From NCBI RefSeq assembly GCF_000721265.1, contig NZ_JOFZ01000015.1, positions 62,001 to 126,000 on the forward strand: 64,000 nucleotides of DNA. Reading direction: 5' to 3'. Of this stretch, positions 8,607 to 17,741 are shown in pieces (position 1 is the first letter of the stretch; each line of letters starts with the position of its first letter). The DNA is from Streptomyces sp. NRRL F-5126. GTDB taxonomy: Bacteria; Actinomycetota; Actinomycetes; Streptomycetales; Streptomycetaceae. The translations under genes and the position numbers were made by a program. The notes under the pieces were generated by a model. That model made no database searches, had not been told where the DNA came from, and worked only from the letters and a program-made list of their open reading frames with translations.

Positions 8607-10742
8607 TCAGCCGCCGACCGGTGAGTCGTGCGCGTCCCGCTCGGGATCGTCCACGGCGGCGGACGCACCGGGGCCGCCGGGGGCCGAGTCGTCGAGGCCC
8701 GCGGCCTCCTCGGGCTCCGCGAGGCGTTTGGCGACGCCGCTGTTGCGCCCCTCCGACTTGACCGCGAGCGCCTCGACCGCCGCGCCGAACTGCTCGATGG
8801 ACGTCGGTTCCCCGGGGCCGAGCAGGTACCGCTTGAGCTCGCCGCGGCGTTCCTTGAAACGGTCGGCCGACGGGTCGGCGACCGCGTCGAGCAGTTCGCC
8901 GATCTCCCGCGCGCTGTTGGACAGGACGACGGCGGCCCGTACGGCGGTGTTCTGCCGGCGGAACTCGTCCGCCCCGATCTCCGCCGAGTCGGTGACCGCG
9001 TACGGCTTGCCGCTCGCGATGAAGTCGGACACCACGCTGGAGATGTCCGAGACCATGCCGTCGGACTGGTTGAAGCAGTCGTAGAGCTTCGGCTCCGCGC
9101 CCATCACGACCCGGTGCTCCCACCAGCCGAAGGAGCGCCAGTACGCGTCGTTCCACTCGGTGTGCAGCCGCTTGGCCTCGTCGAGGCGCGCCTGGTCGCC
9201 GACCGACCTGCGCGCCACCTCGGCCTCGTCACCGCCTGCGTGTCCCGACGTGGCCAGCTCGGCCAGCCGGGCCTCCACCCTGGCCAGCTCGGCGCGCGCG
9301 GCGGCCTGGTCGCTCGCGGCGGCGGCCGCCGCCTCCACCCAGCGCGGCTCCCCCGCCCGGGCCGCGGCGGCGTCCCGCACCATGGCGGTGATCCGCTGGT
9401 GGACGGCCTTCGCCTTCTTGTCGCGGATCCCGGTGAACGGGTGCGGCTTGTAGATGACCCGTACGGGCGACTGAGCGGTGAGCAGCCGCTTGACGATGTT
9501 CTCTCCCGCGAGCAGCAGGGACGTGTTGCCCGGATTGTCGTCCCAGCCCTCCCACGTCGGCGCGTAGAGGATCGTCGGGACGGGGTTGGCCGGGCGGCCG
9601 GTGCCCGCCTGGATCGGGGCCAGCTGCGGGCGGCCCACCTCGACGATGTCGTCGTCGCGCACGCCGACGTCGGCGAGGGCGTACCGGTCGCGGCCCGCGC
9701 GGCCTGCCGTCCAGACCTCGTCGTAGACCTTCGAGAACGGGTTGACACTGGCGATCTTGTCGCTGTCGCCGTGGCCGATGAAGACGTGCTTCATCGTCGG
9801 CACGCGCAGCAGGTGGATGTTCTTGCCGACGTTGGCCGCGTAGAGCGCCACCCGCACCGTGGAGAGGTCGAGGTTCATCAGGTGCGTGCCGCCCGGCACG
9901 CAGATCACCGGCACGGACGTGGGCGCGAGCTGGCCCGCGATGGTCCGCTCCCGCAGGACGACCAGCGGCCGCTCGATCTGCTCCATGGTCTCCAGCCACA
10001 TGTTGACCTGGTAGGCGGATTCCTTGGAGCCGGAGAAGTACAGGACGGTGTGCGGCCGGTAGTCGCGCAGCCACTCGTCGATCGCCTCCAGCACCTTGGC
10101 GGGCGACGGCACGATGCGCTTCGGACGCAGCGTGGGCGCGAGCGCGAGGATGTAGGCGAGGCCCAGCGCGATCGAGGCGGAGACGCCCGCGTACCCGTAG
10201 GCGAAGACGCCCGTCGCGGCGGCGACGAAGACGCCGATCTCCATGGGGAGGTCGAGGTGGAGCATCTTCGGGACGGACTGGGCCATCAGGAACCGCTTCG
10301 GCGCGTCCGGGATCCGCAGGCCGCTCAGGTCGATGTTCCGCGTCACGACCGGCAGGGAGCGGCGCTTCCTGATCAGTGTCACCAGCGCGCCCTGAACGGC
10401 GTTGAGCCCGTAGAAGACCAGGAACCCGGCGACGGCGACGTACGTCAGCCCCACGTTGGTCAGGCCGACCCGCGTCAGCAGCAGGATGAGCAGCAGCTGG
10501 CGGGCGAGGAAGCGGATCGCCAGGCCGGCCCGCACCTTCTCCAGGCGGTTTATCAAGTAGCTGCCGCGATGGTGGAGATAGCGGTCGGCAACGTACGTGA
10601 CTGCTGCCGATGCCGCGAAGAACCAGACGTTCGGGATCAGCGCGGCGAGCATGACGCACGGATAGCCCAGCCCCATGAGGGCTGCCGCGGCCAGCTCGGA
10701 TCCGCTACCTACACGGGCCAGTCGAATGGCGGTCGAAAACAC
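8607..10742 (-). CDS. TagF-like polyol-phosphate polymerase / CDP-glycerol glycerophosphotransferase family
   Basis: A 711-residue protein. Hydrophobic segments lie at about residues 25-47, 82-126 and 170-202. A TagF-type catalytic half follows, with HGDSDK at 324-329, APTWEGW at 394-400 and KPHPF at 432-436, the histidine and aspartate motifs of teichoic acid polymerases. An Ala/Glu-rich probable coiled coil near 450-510 interrupts the domain, and the last 50 residues look disordered. Family members transfer glycerol- or ribitol-phosphate from CDP-polyols. The neighbouring CDP-ribitol synthase suggests ribitol. I chose the GTG at 10742 because it has a GGAGCAGG ribosome site; a GTG at 10844 would lie inside the upstream terminator. 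Confidence 0.82.
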   Translation of the reverse strand: MFSTAIRLARVGSGSELAAAALMGLGYPCVMLAALIPNVWFFAASAAVTYVADRYLHHRGSYLINRLEKVRAGLAIRFLARQLLLILLLTRVGLTNVGLTYVAVAGFLVFYGLNAVQGALVTLIRKRRSLPVVTRNIDLSGLRIPDAPKRFLMAQSVPKMLHLDLPMEIGVFVAAATGVFAYGYAGVSASIALGLAYILALAPTLRPKRIVPSPAKVLEAIDEWLRDYRPHTVLYFSGSKESAYQVNMWLETMEQIERPLVVLRERTIAGQLAPTSVPVICVPGGTHLMNLDLSTVRVALYAANVGKNIHLLRVPTMKHVFIGHGDSDKIASVNPFSKVYDEVWTAGRAGRDRYALADVGVRDDDIVEVGRPQLAPIQAGTGRPANPVPTILYAPTWEGWDDNPGNTSLLLAGENIVKRLLTAQSPVRVIYKPHPFTGIRDKKAKAVHQRITAMVRDAAAARAGEPRWVEAAAAAASDQAAARAELARVEARLAELATSGHAGGDEAEVARRSVGDQARLDEAKRLHTEWNDAYWRSFGWWEHRVVMGAEPKLYDCFNQSDGMVSDISSVVSDFIASGKPYAVTDSAEIGADEFRRQNTAVRAAVVLSNSAREIGELLDAVADPSADRFKERRGELKRYLLGPGEPTSIEQFGAAVEALAVKSEGRNSGVAKRLAEPEEAAGLDDSAPGGPGASAAVDDPERDAHDSPVGG

Positions 10743-10813
10743 GAGGAACCTGCTCCATAGGGTGCCGGTTATTACACGATTTGCGGAAAATGTGAAATTG
10801 CAATTTACGCACT

Positions 10814-10853
10814 CGGGCCTCTGCGTCCGCGCGGCAGCGATCACAGAGGCCCG
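10814..10853 (-). terminator. terminator after the CDP-ribitol synthase gene
   Basis: CGGGCCTCTG (10814-10823) pairs perfectly with CAGAGGCCCG (10844-10853). It begins about 25 bases downstream of the synthase stop. An AT-rich stretch (10750-10810) lies between it and the next gene and may hold that gene's promoter. Confidence 0.7.
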
Positions 10854-10877
10854 AAAAGTACAACTAGAGGCGGATTA

Positions 10878-12377
10878 TTACACATCTCCATGTCGATCGA
10901 GCACGGAGGCCAGCGCCTGCTCGAAACCCGATGCCTCGGCGGCGCCGCGCGTCGGATCCTGCTGGCGCACGTCGATGACGTGGCCGGTGAGCTCGGACAG
11001 CAGCACGTCGAGCGAGGTGCGCGCGACGGCCTCGGACGACAGCAGGGAACCCGCGGGTTCCTCGCCGAACGCCTTCGTGCGCATCGGCGTCGCCGTGCGC
11101 TCCGGGTTCACGCAGTTGACGCGGATACCCTCGCCCGCCCACTCGTCGGCGAGTGCCTGCGTGAGGTTCACCATGGCGGCCTTGGTGGACGAGTACAGGC
11201 TGTACTCGGCGCGGCCCCGCGTGTAACTGCTTGAGGTGTAGAGCAGCAGCTGGCCCTTGGTCGCGGCCAGATACCTGTACGAGGCCCGCGCGATCTGCAC
11301 CGGCGCCAGGTAGTTGACGTTCAGCGCTTCCTGGATGGTGGCGCTGTCCGTCTCCGCGAGCTTGCCGATCCTCAGCACGCCGGCGGTGTTGACCACGTAG
11401 TCGACGCGGCCGGTCTCCGCGTGCGCCTTCGCCAGCGCCGCGTCCACGTCGTCCGCGTTCTCCACGTGGGTGCCCGTGGTGGACCGGCCGAGTGCGTAGA
11501 CCGTGGCGCCGTAGCGCCGGGCCAGGTCGGCGATGTCCGCGCCGATCCCGTACGAGCCGCCGAAGACGACCATGGTCTTGCCCGAAAGCAGTTCGCGGTA
11601 CGCGGCCTCGTCGGCCTGCGCGGGCGCGGCGGTGGACGCGAGCTGGAAGAGTTTGTCCGCGATGAAGACATCGACCGGCTGCGTGACCTTCATGTTGTAC
11701 TCGTCACCCGCGACGACGTGCACCGGGACGTCGGGCAGGTACTTCAGCACGACCGAACAGTCGTCGGTGGCCTGGAAGTTGGGGTCGCCCGCGGCCACCT
11801 CGTAGGCCCTGCGGATGGTGGAGAGCTTGAACGCCTGCGGCGTCTGGCCGCGGCGCAGCCGCGAACGGTCGGGGATGTCCGTGATGAACTCGCCGTCGTC
11901 ACCGTGCGTCCGCGTCACGATGATCGTGTCGGCCGACGGGATGGCGACGTCCACCGCCTGGTAGCGCTCCAGCGCGTCGACACACGCTGCGATCACGTGC
12001 TGCGAGAGCAGCGGGCGCACCGCGTCGTGGAAGAGGAGGTTGCGGTCCTCGCCCTCGGCGAGCCCCTCGCCGAGCACGGCGATGGCGCGCTCGGTCGTCT
12101 CGTTGCGCGTGGCACCGCCCTCGATGACCTGGCTGACCTTCGTCAACCCCGCCTTGGCGACGATCTTCTCCACATCGGGCACGAAGCCGGGCGCCATCAG
12201 GACGACGATGTCGTCAATGCACTCCGCACGCTCGAAGATCGCGAGCGTGTGCTCGATGACGGCTTTGCCGGCGATCTTCAGCAGCTGCTTCGGGATCGAG
12301 AGGCCCACGCGCTGGCCGGTGCCACCGGCGAGAACGACTGCCGTGGTACGGGTACGAGCGTCACGCGACACAGACAC
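10878..12377 (-). CDS. bifunctional cytidylyltransferase / SDR reductase (CDP-ribitol synthesis)
   Basis: A fusion of 499 residues. Residues 10-240 are an IspD/TarI-type cytidylyltransferase (LAGGTGQRVG at 17-26, FHDAVRP near 116, QTPQAF at 178-183). Residues 265-490 are a short-chain dehydrogenase (GGSYGIG at 273-279, YSSTK catalytic pair at 395-399). This arrangement matches Haemophilus Bcs1-type enzymes, which reduce ribulose-5-phosphate and then activate ribitol-5-phosphate with CTP. It is therefore the likely source of CDP-ribitol for the island. The start is a GTG, and a promoter-like sequence lies about 105 bases upstream. Confidence 0.87.
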   Translation of the reverse strand: MSVSRDARTRTTAVVLAGGTGQRVGLSIPKQLLKIAGKAVIEHTLAIFERAECIDDIVVLMAPGFVPDVEKIVAKAGLTKVSQVIEGGATRNETTERAIAVLGEGLAEGEDRNLLFHDAVRPLLSQHVIAACVDALERYQAVDVAIPSADTIIVTRTHGDDGEFITDIPDRSRLRRGQTPQAFKLSTIRRAYEVAAGDPNFQATDDCSVVLKYLPDVPVHVVAGDEYNMKVTQPVDVFIADKLFQLASTAAPAQADEAAYRELLSGKTMVVFGGSYGIGADIADLARRYGATVYALGRSTTGTHVENADDVDAALAKAHAETGRVDYVVNTAGVLRIGKLAETDSATIQEALNVNYLAPVQIARASYRYLAATKGQLLLYTSSSYTRGRAEYSLYSSTKAAMVNLTQALADEWAGEGIRVNCVNPERTATPMRTKAFGEEPAGSLLSSEAVARTSLDVLLSELTGHVIDVRQQDPTRGAAEASGFEQALASVLDRHGDV

Positions 12378-12483
12378 AGGGGAACCTACCTAGCAAAGAA
12401 CGGGGGAAGCAGCACGATAGTTGCACTCTCAGTGACCGGCATGCAAGGCGAGCGCAGGCGGCCTCCGGCTTCCGTGGAGGCCA

Positions 12484-12513
12484 ACATAACGCTTCCATTG
12501 GGAAAATAATCAA
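12484..12513 (-). promoter_or_regulatory. putative promoter of the CDP-ribitol synthase gene
   Basis: On the minus strand TTGATT (12513-12508) and TTATGT (12489-12484) are 18 bases apart. The surroundings are strikingly AT-rich for this genome. The distance to the GTG start is about 105 bases. Confidence 0.45.
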
Positions 12514-12515
12514 AT

Positions 12516-12534
12516 TGCACGAGAGGCTCGTGCA
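12516..12534. promoter_or_regulatory. palindrome just upstream of the promoter
   Basis: TGCACGAG and CTCGTGCA (8 bp each) flank a 3-base AGG centre. The site ends 3 bases upstream of the putative -35, where an operator would be expected. The rest of the 12535-12759 gap shows no gene. Confidence 0.4.
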
Positions 12535-12759
12535 CACGTCACACTGGGCTGCCGCACAGGGAATTCATAGCGCCCGTGAAGCGGGTGTCCGATTTCACGG
12601 AACGATCACCGGGAATGCATACCTGTGGTGGTCGACTTCACGACTTCCAGAGCCCTGGCGCGCCGGCAAGATGCCTGCTCACGGCGATGCCGCCGCACAG
12701 CAAACCGCTCCCACAGGTCGCGGGACCCGTGAGAGCGGCAGACGCTGCTACGGAAGAAC

Positions 12760-12775
12760 GACGGCACGTGCCGTC
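12760..12775 (-). terminator. palindrome at the galE 3' end
   Basis: GACGGCAC directly followed by GTGCCGTC is a perfect 16-base palindrome one base from the galE stop codon. On the minus strand it is followed by GTTCTTCC. A terminator is the simplest reading. Confidence 0.5.
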
Positions 12776-12776
12776 C

Positions 12777-13745
12777 CTACGGGTGACGCAGCCTCCACCC
12801 GTGCCACGCGGACTCGATCATCACGTCGAGGCCGTACCGGGCGGACCATCCGAGCTGCCGCTCGATCCGGTCCGCGGACGCCACCACGCGCGCCGGGTCA
12901 CCCGGCCGGGCGTCGACGACCTCGGGAACGGCCCCGGCCGCGCCCGTGATCTTGATGATGCGTTCCACGGTCTCCCGCACGGAGCTGCCCTCACCCCGGC
13001 CGATGTTGAGCGTGAGCATCGTGCCCGCTTCCGCGTCCCGCAGGCGTACCGCCGCCGCGAGGTGGGCGGACGCGATATCGCTCACATGGATGAAGTCGCG
13101 TACGCAGGTGCCGTCCGGGGTGGGGTAGGTGTCCCCGAAGATCAGCGGGGCCTTCCCCGCCTCCAGCCGCTCGAACACCATGGGGATGAGGTTGAACACC
13201 CCCGCGTCCGCGAGTTCGGGGGACGCCGCCCCCGCTACGTTGAAGTAGCGCAGCGCTGCCGCCCGGATTCCGTGCGCCCGCGCGGCGGCGCGGATCAGCC
13301 ACTCGCCGATGAGCTTCGTCTCGCCGTACGGGTTGATCGGCTCGCACGGGGTGTCCTCCGTGACCAGATCCACGTCCGGCATGCCGTACACCGCGGCCGA
13401 GGACGAGAAGACGAGCCGGTCCGCGCCGGTCGCCGCCATCGCCTCCAGCAGCGTGGTGAGCCCGGCCACGTTCTCCCGGTAGTAGTGGAGCGGCTGCTCG
13501 ACCGACTCACCGACCTGCTTCTTCGCCGCGATGTGCAGGACGCCCTCCACGGCGTGCTCGCGCATCGCCGCTTCGAGCCCCGCTCCGTCGAGCACGCTGC
13601 CGACCACCAGCGGCACCCCGTCGGGCACCCGGTCGGCGCTGCCCGTCGACAGGTCGTCGTACACCATGACGGCCTCACCGCCGGCTCGCAGCGCCCGCAG
13701 TACGTGCGAGCCGATGTATCCGGCGCCTCCGGTGACCATCCACAT
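12777..13745 (-). CDS. galE: UDP-glucose 4-epimerase
   Basis: Interconverts UDP-glucose and UDP-galactose. The 322 residues begin MWMVTGGAGYIGSH (NAD-binding GxxGxxG). FSSSAAVYG near residue 116, YGETK (YxxxK) near 141 and RYFNVAGA near 168 are the GalE signature, and the C-terminal GDPARVVAS segment is present. The start at 13745 has an AAGGGA ribosome site 9 bases upstream; a GTG 7 codons earlier is less likely. Placed between the Stealth unit and the ribitol gene, it probably supplies UDP-galactose to the polymer. Confidence 0.94.
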   Translation of the reverse strand: MWMVTGGAGYIGSHVLRALRAGGEAVMVYDDLSTGSADRVPDGVPLVVGSVLDGAGLEAAMREHAVEGVLHIAAKKQVGESVEQPLHYYRENVAGLTTLLEAMAATGADRLVFSSSAAVYGMPDVDLVTEDTPCEPINPYGETKLIGEWLIRAAARAHGIRAAALRYFNVAGAASPELADAGVFNLIPMVFERLEAGKAPLIFGDTYPTPDGTCVRDFIHVSDIASAHLAAAVRLRDAEAGTMLTLNIGRGEGSSVRETVERIIKITGAAGAVPEVVDARPGDPARVVASADRIERQLGWSARYGLDVMIESAWHGWRLRHP

Positions 13746-13926
13746 GCCGGTCAGTCCCTTCCTCACTCGCCCGCGCCCGGTCGCACCAGTCGGCGCCGCT
13801 CGTGGAGATCATCACGGGCGCGTGATTCTCATGCTTTTCTCATGCCGGACCGGCAGGGCCAATGATCTCGCGCCCGGCCCTCAGGCATGTGATCACCAAA
13901 TTTTCACATGACCGCGTTATCGGCCG

Positions 13927-16752
13927 TCAACGCTCGTACGGGCTCTTCACCGGGAAGTAGGCCCGCAGGAATGCCTTCACCACCCGCGCCTGCTCCTCGG
14001 CCGGCACGTCCGCGTCCGGGGATTCGCCAAGGCAGAAAACGTCGTAGCCGCGCCCGGAGAGCAGCCGCGTCAGGTCGGGATGCCCGGTGTAGCTGCCGAC
14101 GTCGACATAGGAGCACCGGATGGCCCCGGGTACCGCCTTGCCCGAGAAGTAGCCGAAGTGGTGGTGCAGCGACGAGACGACCGAGATGTCCCGCCAGCCC
14201 CTCAGGGGCGCGGCCGCCGTTCTGGCCATGTCCTCGGGGAAGGCTTGCTCGATCTCTTCGAGGAGGCTCTTGCGAAGAGCGTGGGGGGCATGCAGGAAAC
14301 CGTTGGTCACGGTCGCCCCGAACCGGTCCTCCAACAGGCGCCGGTTGTTCTTGGCCGCCGCGAAGTAACCCTCGTCCGCCTGCGTCGCCTCACCCACCGG
14401 GACCGTGGTCGGCGACCAGAAGAAGTTGGGCACGCCGGTGGAGTGGAAGAACACCCGCGGCACCACGGGACGGCCGAAGAAGAAGTCGTCGTTGAGGTAG
14501 AGGAACTGCTCGGACAGCCCGGGGATGTGATGGAGCTGGCTCTCGATGGAGTGCGAGTTGAAGGTCGGCAGGCAGTCCGGGTCGGTGAACACCGCGCGAT
14601 GCGGGACCACCTCGATACCGGGATGCTCCTCGTTGAGCCAACTCGGCACCTGGTCGTCCGTCACCAGGTAGACCTTGCGCACCCATGGGGCGTACATGGC
14701 CAGTGACCTCAGGGAGTACTTCAGCTCGTCGCGGTCGCGGAAACGCACGTCGCCCGAGTCGGCTTTGGCTGTCGGCAGCCCGAGCTCCGCCATCCGCTTG
14801 GCCTTGCGCTCCTGCCAGGCCGGATCGCCACCGTCGACCCACGTGTACACCGCGTCGACAGGGAAGGACACGTCACCGACCAGCTGCTTGCTGAACGGCG
14901 CCAGCGTCGGGTAGTCGCGCTCGCGGATGGTGACTGTCGCGTCGGCGGTCAGCGAGGGAAGGAGGGTACCGAGAGCAGTTCTGCCCAGCGGGGCGGCGAA
15001 CAGCCCGGCATCCGCCTCGCCCTCGGGGAGCCGGGGCCAGAACTCAAGGTCGCAGCCGTATGCCGGGCCGAAGCGCAGAGTGCGGCCGGAGGTCACGACC
15101 GGACGGAACACACGGAGTCCCGCGGACTCGCCGACCTCTGTCAGCCGCTCCGCGAGGACGACGCCCGGGGCATGCGTCCTGGGCTTGAGCAGTTCCGCGT
15201 AGACGGCACTGCCGTGGTGGGTCTTGGCGAATGCGGCACGCACTTCGGCGGAACGGTCGGCATCGACCGCGACGCGGTGGCGCACCACGCTGTCGGAGGC
15301 CCGCACGACCACGTACGGGATCTCGTGCTCCTCCAGTACGGTGACGACGGCGTCCAGGTTCCGCTGCAGGACATCGTGCACGAAGAGGTCGTCGCGCACC
15401 TCGCTGAGCCGGCCCGAGGAGCGGACCAGCGCGCGGTTGCCGGCCTGGATGACCACTTCGCGCGCCCGCTGGTCGCCCGTCGAGGGCGCGGTGCGGTCGG
15501 CCTGGGCGGACAGCCGGAACCGGCCGGCCCCCAGATGCAGCGCCTGGTGCGCGGACCGATCAGCACGCTGCGCCTGACGCACCGGATCGTCCCGACGCGC
15601 GACGAGTTCGCCGAACAGCTCCTCCCACTGCTTCACCACTGTCTCGGCGGAGAAGCGCTGCGTGCCCTCCAGGGCGTTGGTGCCCATCCGGGCGAGCAGT
15701 TCGGGATCGCCCATCAGCCGGCCCATGGCGGCAGCGAGCGCTTCGATGTCGCCCGACGAGACGAGGAGCCCGTCGACCTCGTGCCGGATGATCTCTGCGG
15801 GACCGGTCAGGACGTCATAGGCCACGGCGGGCACGCCTGCGGCGAACGACTCGAGCAGCACCAGGGGGAACGCCTCGCCACGGGAGGGCAGCACGCTGAA
15901 GGAGGCACGGGACCACTCGTCCTTCATGTGTCCGCTGGCGCCGAGGATCTCCACACTGTCGTGCAGGCCGAGGCCCTCGACGAGCGAGCGCAGCCGACTC
16001 GCCTGCGGTCCCTCCCCGAACAGCCGCAACCGCCAGCCGGGATGCTCCTCGGACGCGATGCCGAACGCGCGGATCGCATGGTCGATCTGCTTCTCCGGCA
16101 CCAGCCGGGAGGGCAGGACGATCGTCTGCCCGGTCAGGCTCGACCGCGGACGGAAACCGCCCGGGACAGCGTTCGGTATCGCGGCCAGCCGCGGCGCCGC
16201 CGCGCCCAGGGACTCCGCGAACCAGTCGCATGTCCGCTCGGTGAGGGCGACCACAGCATCGAGTTCCGGAGCTCTGAGCAGCAGCGGCTCGCCACTCGTG
16301 CCGCGCAGCTGCGAGCAGCGGTGCTCCTGGTGGACGGTGACGACCCCCGGCGGAGCCAGGTCGGCCATCAGGCTCATGAGGGCGGGTGTCGTCGAGATCA
16401 GCACGTCCGTGTCGACGGTGCTGAGGGCGTAGCGCAGTTCGATGTCGGAGAGGGCGTCGAAGGTGGATTCCCAGGAGATGTCGACGAGGGAGCTCGGGAC
16501 ACCGGCGAGCTCCTCGCACTCCTGCGCCGTCAGGTCGCTCTGCCGTACCGGCCGCTGCGGGCGCCGAGTGCGGTCCACCAGGTAGCGCACGCGAACCCGC
16601 TCGTCGGGCTTGAAGAACGGTGCGTCCCGTGTTCGGAACACACTGACCATCTCCACCTGGTGGCGGGGCGCGAGATGCGCGGCCTGGGTGTAGGCCGCCT
16701 GCTCGGTGCCCCCCATCTCGTCACCCCAGGTGAGCAGGAAGGTGATCTTCAT
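13927..16752 (-). CDS. GT4 glycosyltransferase fused to a Stealth sugar-phosphate transferase
   Basis: A 941-residue two-enzyme protein. Residues 1-390 form a GT-B family 4 transferase: GGTEQAA near 14, LPSRLVPEKQ near 213, and the EX7E motif at E293/E301 in RGEAFPLVLLES. Residues 430-570 match the N-terminal half of the neighbouring Stealth protein (shared YGCDLEFW). Residues 632-941 are the Stealth core: DAVYTWVDGGDPAW (CR1), RDRDELKYSLRSL (CR2), TFNSHSIESQLHHI and FLYLNDD (CR3), and a C-terminal HHFGYF region (CR4). Stealth enzymes transfer hexose-1-phosphate units. The ATG overlaps the preceding gene's stop (ATGA), so all three upstream-coupled genes are probably one operon. Confidence 0.88.
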   Translation of the reverse strand: MKITFLLTWGDEMGGTEQAAYTQAAHLAPRHQVEMVSVFRTRDAPFFKPDERVRVRYLVDRTRRPQRPVRQSDLTAQECEELAGVPSSLVDISWESTFDALSDIELRYALSTVDTDVLISTTPALMSLMADLAPPGVVTVHQEHRCSQLRGTSGEPLLLRAPELDAVVALTERTCDWFAESLGAAAPRLAAIPNAVPGGFRPRSSLTGQTIVLPSRLVPEKQIDHAIRAFGIASEEHPGWRLRLFGEGPQASRLRSLVEGLGLHDSVEILGASGHMKDEWSRASFSVLPSRGEAFPLVLLESFAAGVPAVAYDVLTGPAEIIRHEVDGLLVSSGDIEALAAAMGRLMGDPELLARMGTNALEGTQRFSAETVVKQWEELFGELVARRDDPVRQAQRADRSAHQALHLGAGRFRLSAQADRTAPSTGDQRAREVVIQAGNRALVRSSGRLSEVRDDLFVHDVLQRNLDAVVTVLEEHEIPYVVVRASDSVVRHRVAVDADRSAEVRAAFAKTHHGSAVYAELLKPRTHAPGVVLAERLTEVGESAGLRVFRPVVTSGRTLRFGPAYGCDLEFWPRLPEGEADAGLFAAPLGRTALGTLLPSLTADATVTIRERDYPTLAPFSKQLVGDVSFPVDAVYTWVDGGDPAWQERKAKRMAELGLPTAKADSGDVRFRDRDELKYSLRSLAMYAPWVRKVYLVTDDQVPSWLNEEHPGIEVVPHRAVFTDPDCLPTFNSHSIESQLHHIPGLSEQFLYLNDDFFFGRPVVPRVFFHSTGVPNFFWSPTTVPVGEATQADEGYFAAAKNNRRLLEDRFGATVTNGFLHAPHALRKSLLEEIEQAFPEDMARTAAAPLRGWRDISVVSSLHHHFGYFSGKAVPGAIRCSYVDVGSYTGHPDLTRLLSGRGYDVFCLGESPDADVPAEEQARVVKAFLRAYFPVKSPYER

Positions 16753-17741
16753 TTCTCTCCCCCCGCGACGAGAGCGCCCCGCAGGGCCAGGCTGCCGACA
16801 GGTGTGTAGTAGGGGTTGACCCGGATGCTGCGGTCGTCCTCGCCGGTCAGCAGCCTGACCGGCATGCGGTGGACCTTCTTGGGTACACGCACGTCGTGGC
16901 GGGTTCGGGCGACCTTCAGGGGCTTGAGGCCGGGACAGTGCAGCCGCACGTCCCACACCTGCTCGCGCCCGGTCACACCCGGCAGGTCCTCGGTCCTGAC
17001 GGACGCCTCGAAGTACTCGCCGTCCCAGTGGATCGGGACGCTGTGGCTGAGTTTCCCGGAGCGGCGCACGAGTTCCACCGTGCCGCCGGCGTAGGCGTTT
17101 GCCGGCGCGTTCACCAGGTGGCCGCGCAGCGTGATCCCCGTCCAGTCGAAGCGCACCAGCTTGACCTCGGCGCCGGGTCCGTCCCTGCCGATCGTCAGGT
17201 GCACCCGGCCCGTGGCGGACGTGCCGAGGCGGCAGGACGTGCCGTCCTCGCGCACCGGGTCGGGGACCGTGGGCCCGTCCTCCATCAGCGGGGGCGGCGT
17301 GGCGAGCGCGAAGTGCCGGCTGCCGCCCTCCACGTCGGTGAACTCGACGGAGACCTTCCAGTTGCCCTCGTCCAGCAGGTGGCGGTCGATCCCGGCCGGG
17401 AGCACGCCGGCCGCCTCCGCGGCGCCGCGGAGCTCGACGACGGCCGTGCCGTCCGCGCTCGCGCCACCCCCGTCCTGCTCCCTGAGCCTGAGCGGGACGA
17501 CGGTCCGCTCGCTCCGGTCGCCGAGCACGAGTCGCGCCGCCGAGGCCGCGATGTCGCGCGGCACTGCCACGGAGACGTTCAGCGTCCTTCCGTCCAGCAC
17601 GGAGAGGTGCCCGGGCACGAGGCGGGGCCAGTCGTCGGCCTGGGGCAGCAGGTGAACGCGGCCGCCCCAGCGCTGCTTGACCGACCGCAGCCGGGCGTAT
17701 CCCTGACGCAAGGCCTCATGGGGCGTGACGAGAGGTCTCAC
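16749..17741 (-). CDS. stand-alone beta-domain protein resembling the TarS C-terminal region
   Basis: A 330-residue protein with no catalytic motif, signal peptide or membrane segment. It appears to be two beta-sandwich modules (about residues 40-160 and 180-330). The second contains QVWDVRLHCPG near 265 and VNPYYTPVGSLAL near 308, which resemble the IWDIHVR and MPYWTQGYGNLSL segments at the C-terminus of the TarS-like enzyme in this island. It overlaps both neighbours (GTGA at its start, ATGA at its end), so it is made together with the two Stealth proteins. It may be a scaffold or polymer-binding partner for them (inference). The function is otherwise unknown. Confidence 0.75.
   Translation of the reverse strand: MRPLVTPHEALRQGYARLRSVKQRWGGRVHLLPQADDWPRLVPGHLSVLDGRTLNVSVAVPRDIAASAARLVLGDRSERTVVPLRLREQDGGGASADGTAVVELRGAAEAAGVLPAGIDRHLLDEGNWKVSVEFTDVEGGSRHFALATPPPLMEDGPTVPDPVREDGTSCRLGTSATGRVHLTIGRDGPGAEVKLVRFDWTGITLRGHLVNAPANAYAGGTVELVRRSGKLSHSVPIHWDGEYFEASVRTEDLPGVTGREQVWDVRLHCPGLKPLKVARTRHDVRVPKKVHRMPVRLLTGEDDRSIRVNPYYTPVGSLALRGALVAGGEK

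Noticed and set aside
10743..10844. GTG at 10844 as start of the TagF-like protein
   Set aside because: It lies in a terminator stem and the added 34 codons run through AT-rich promoter-like DNA without a ribosome site.
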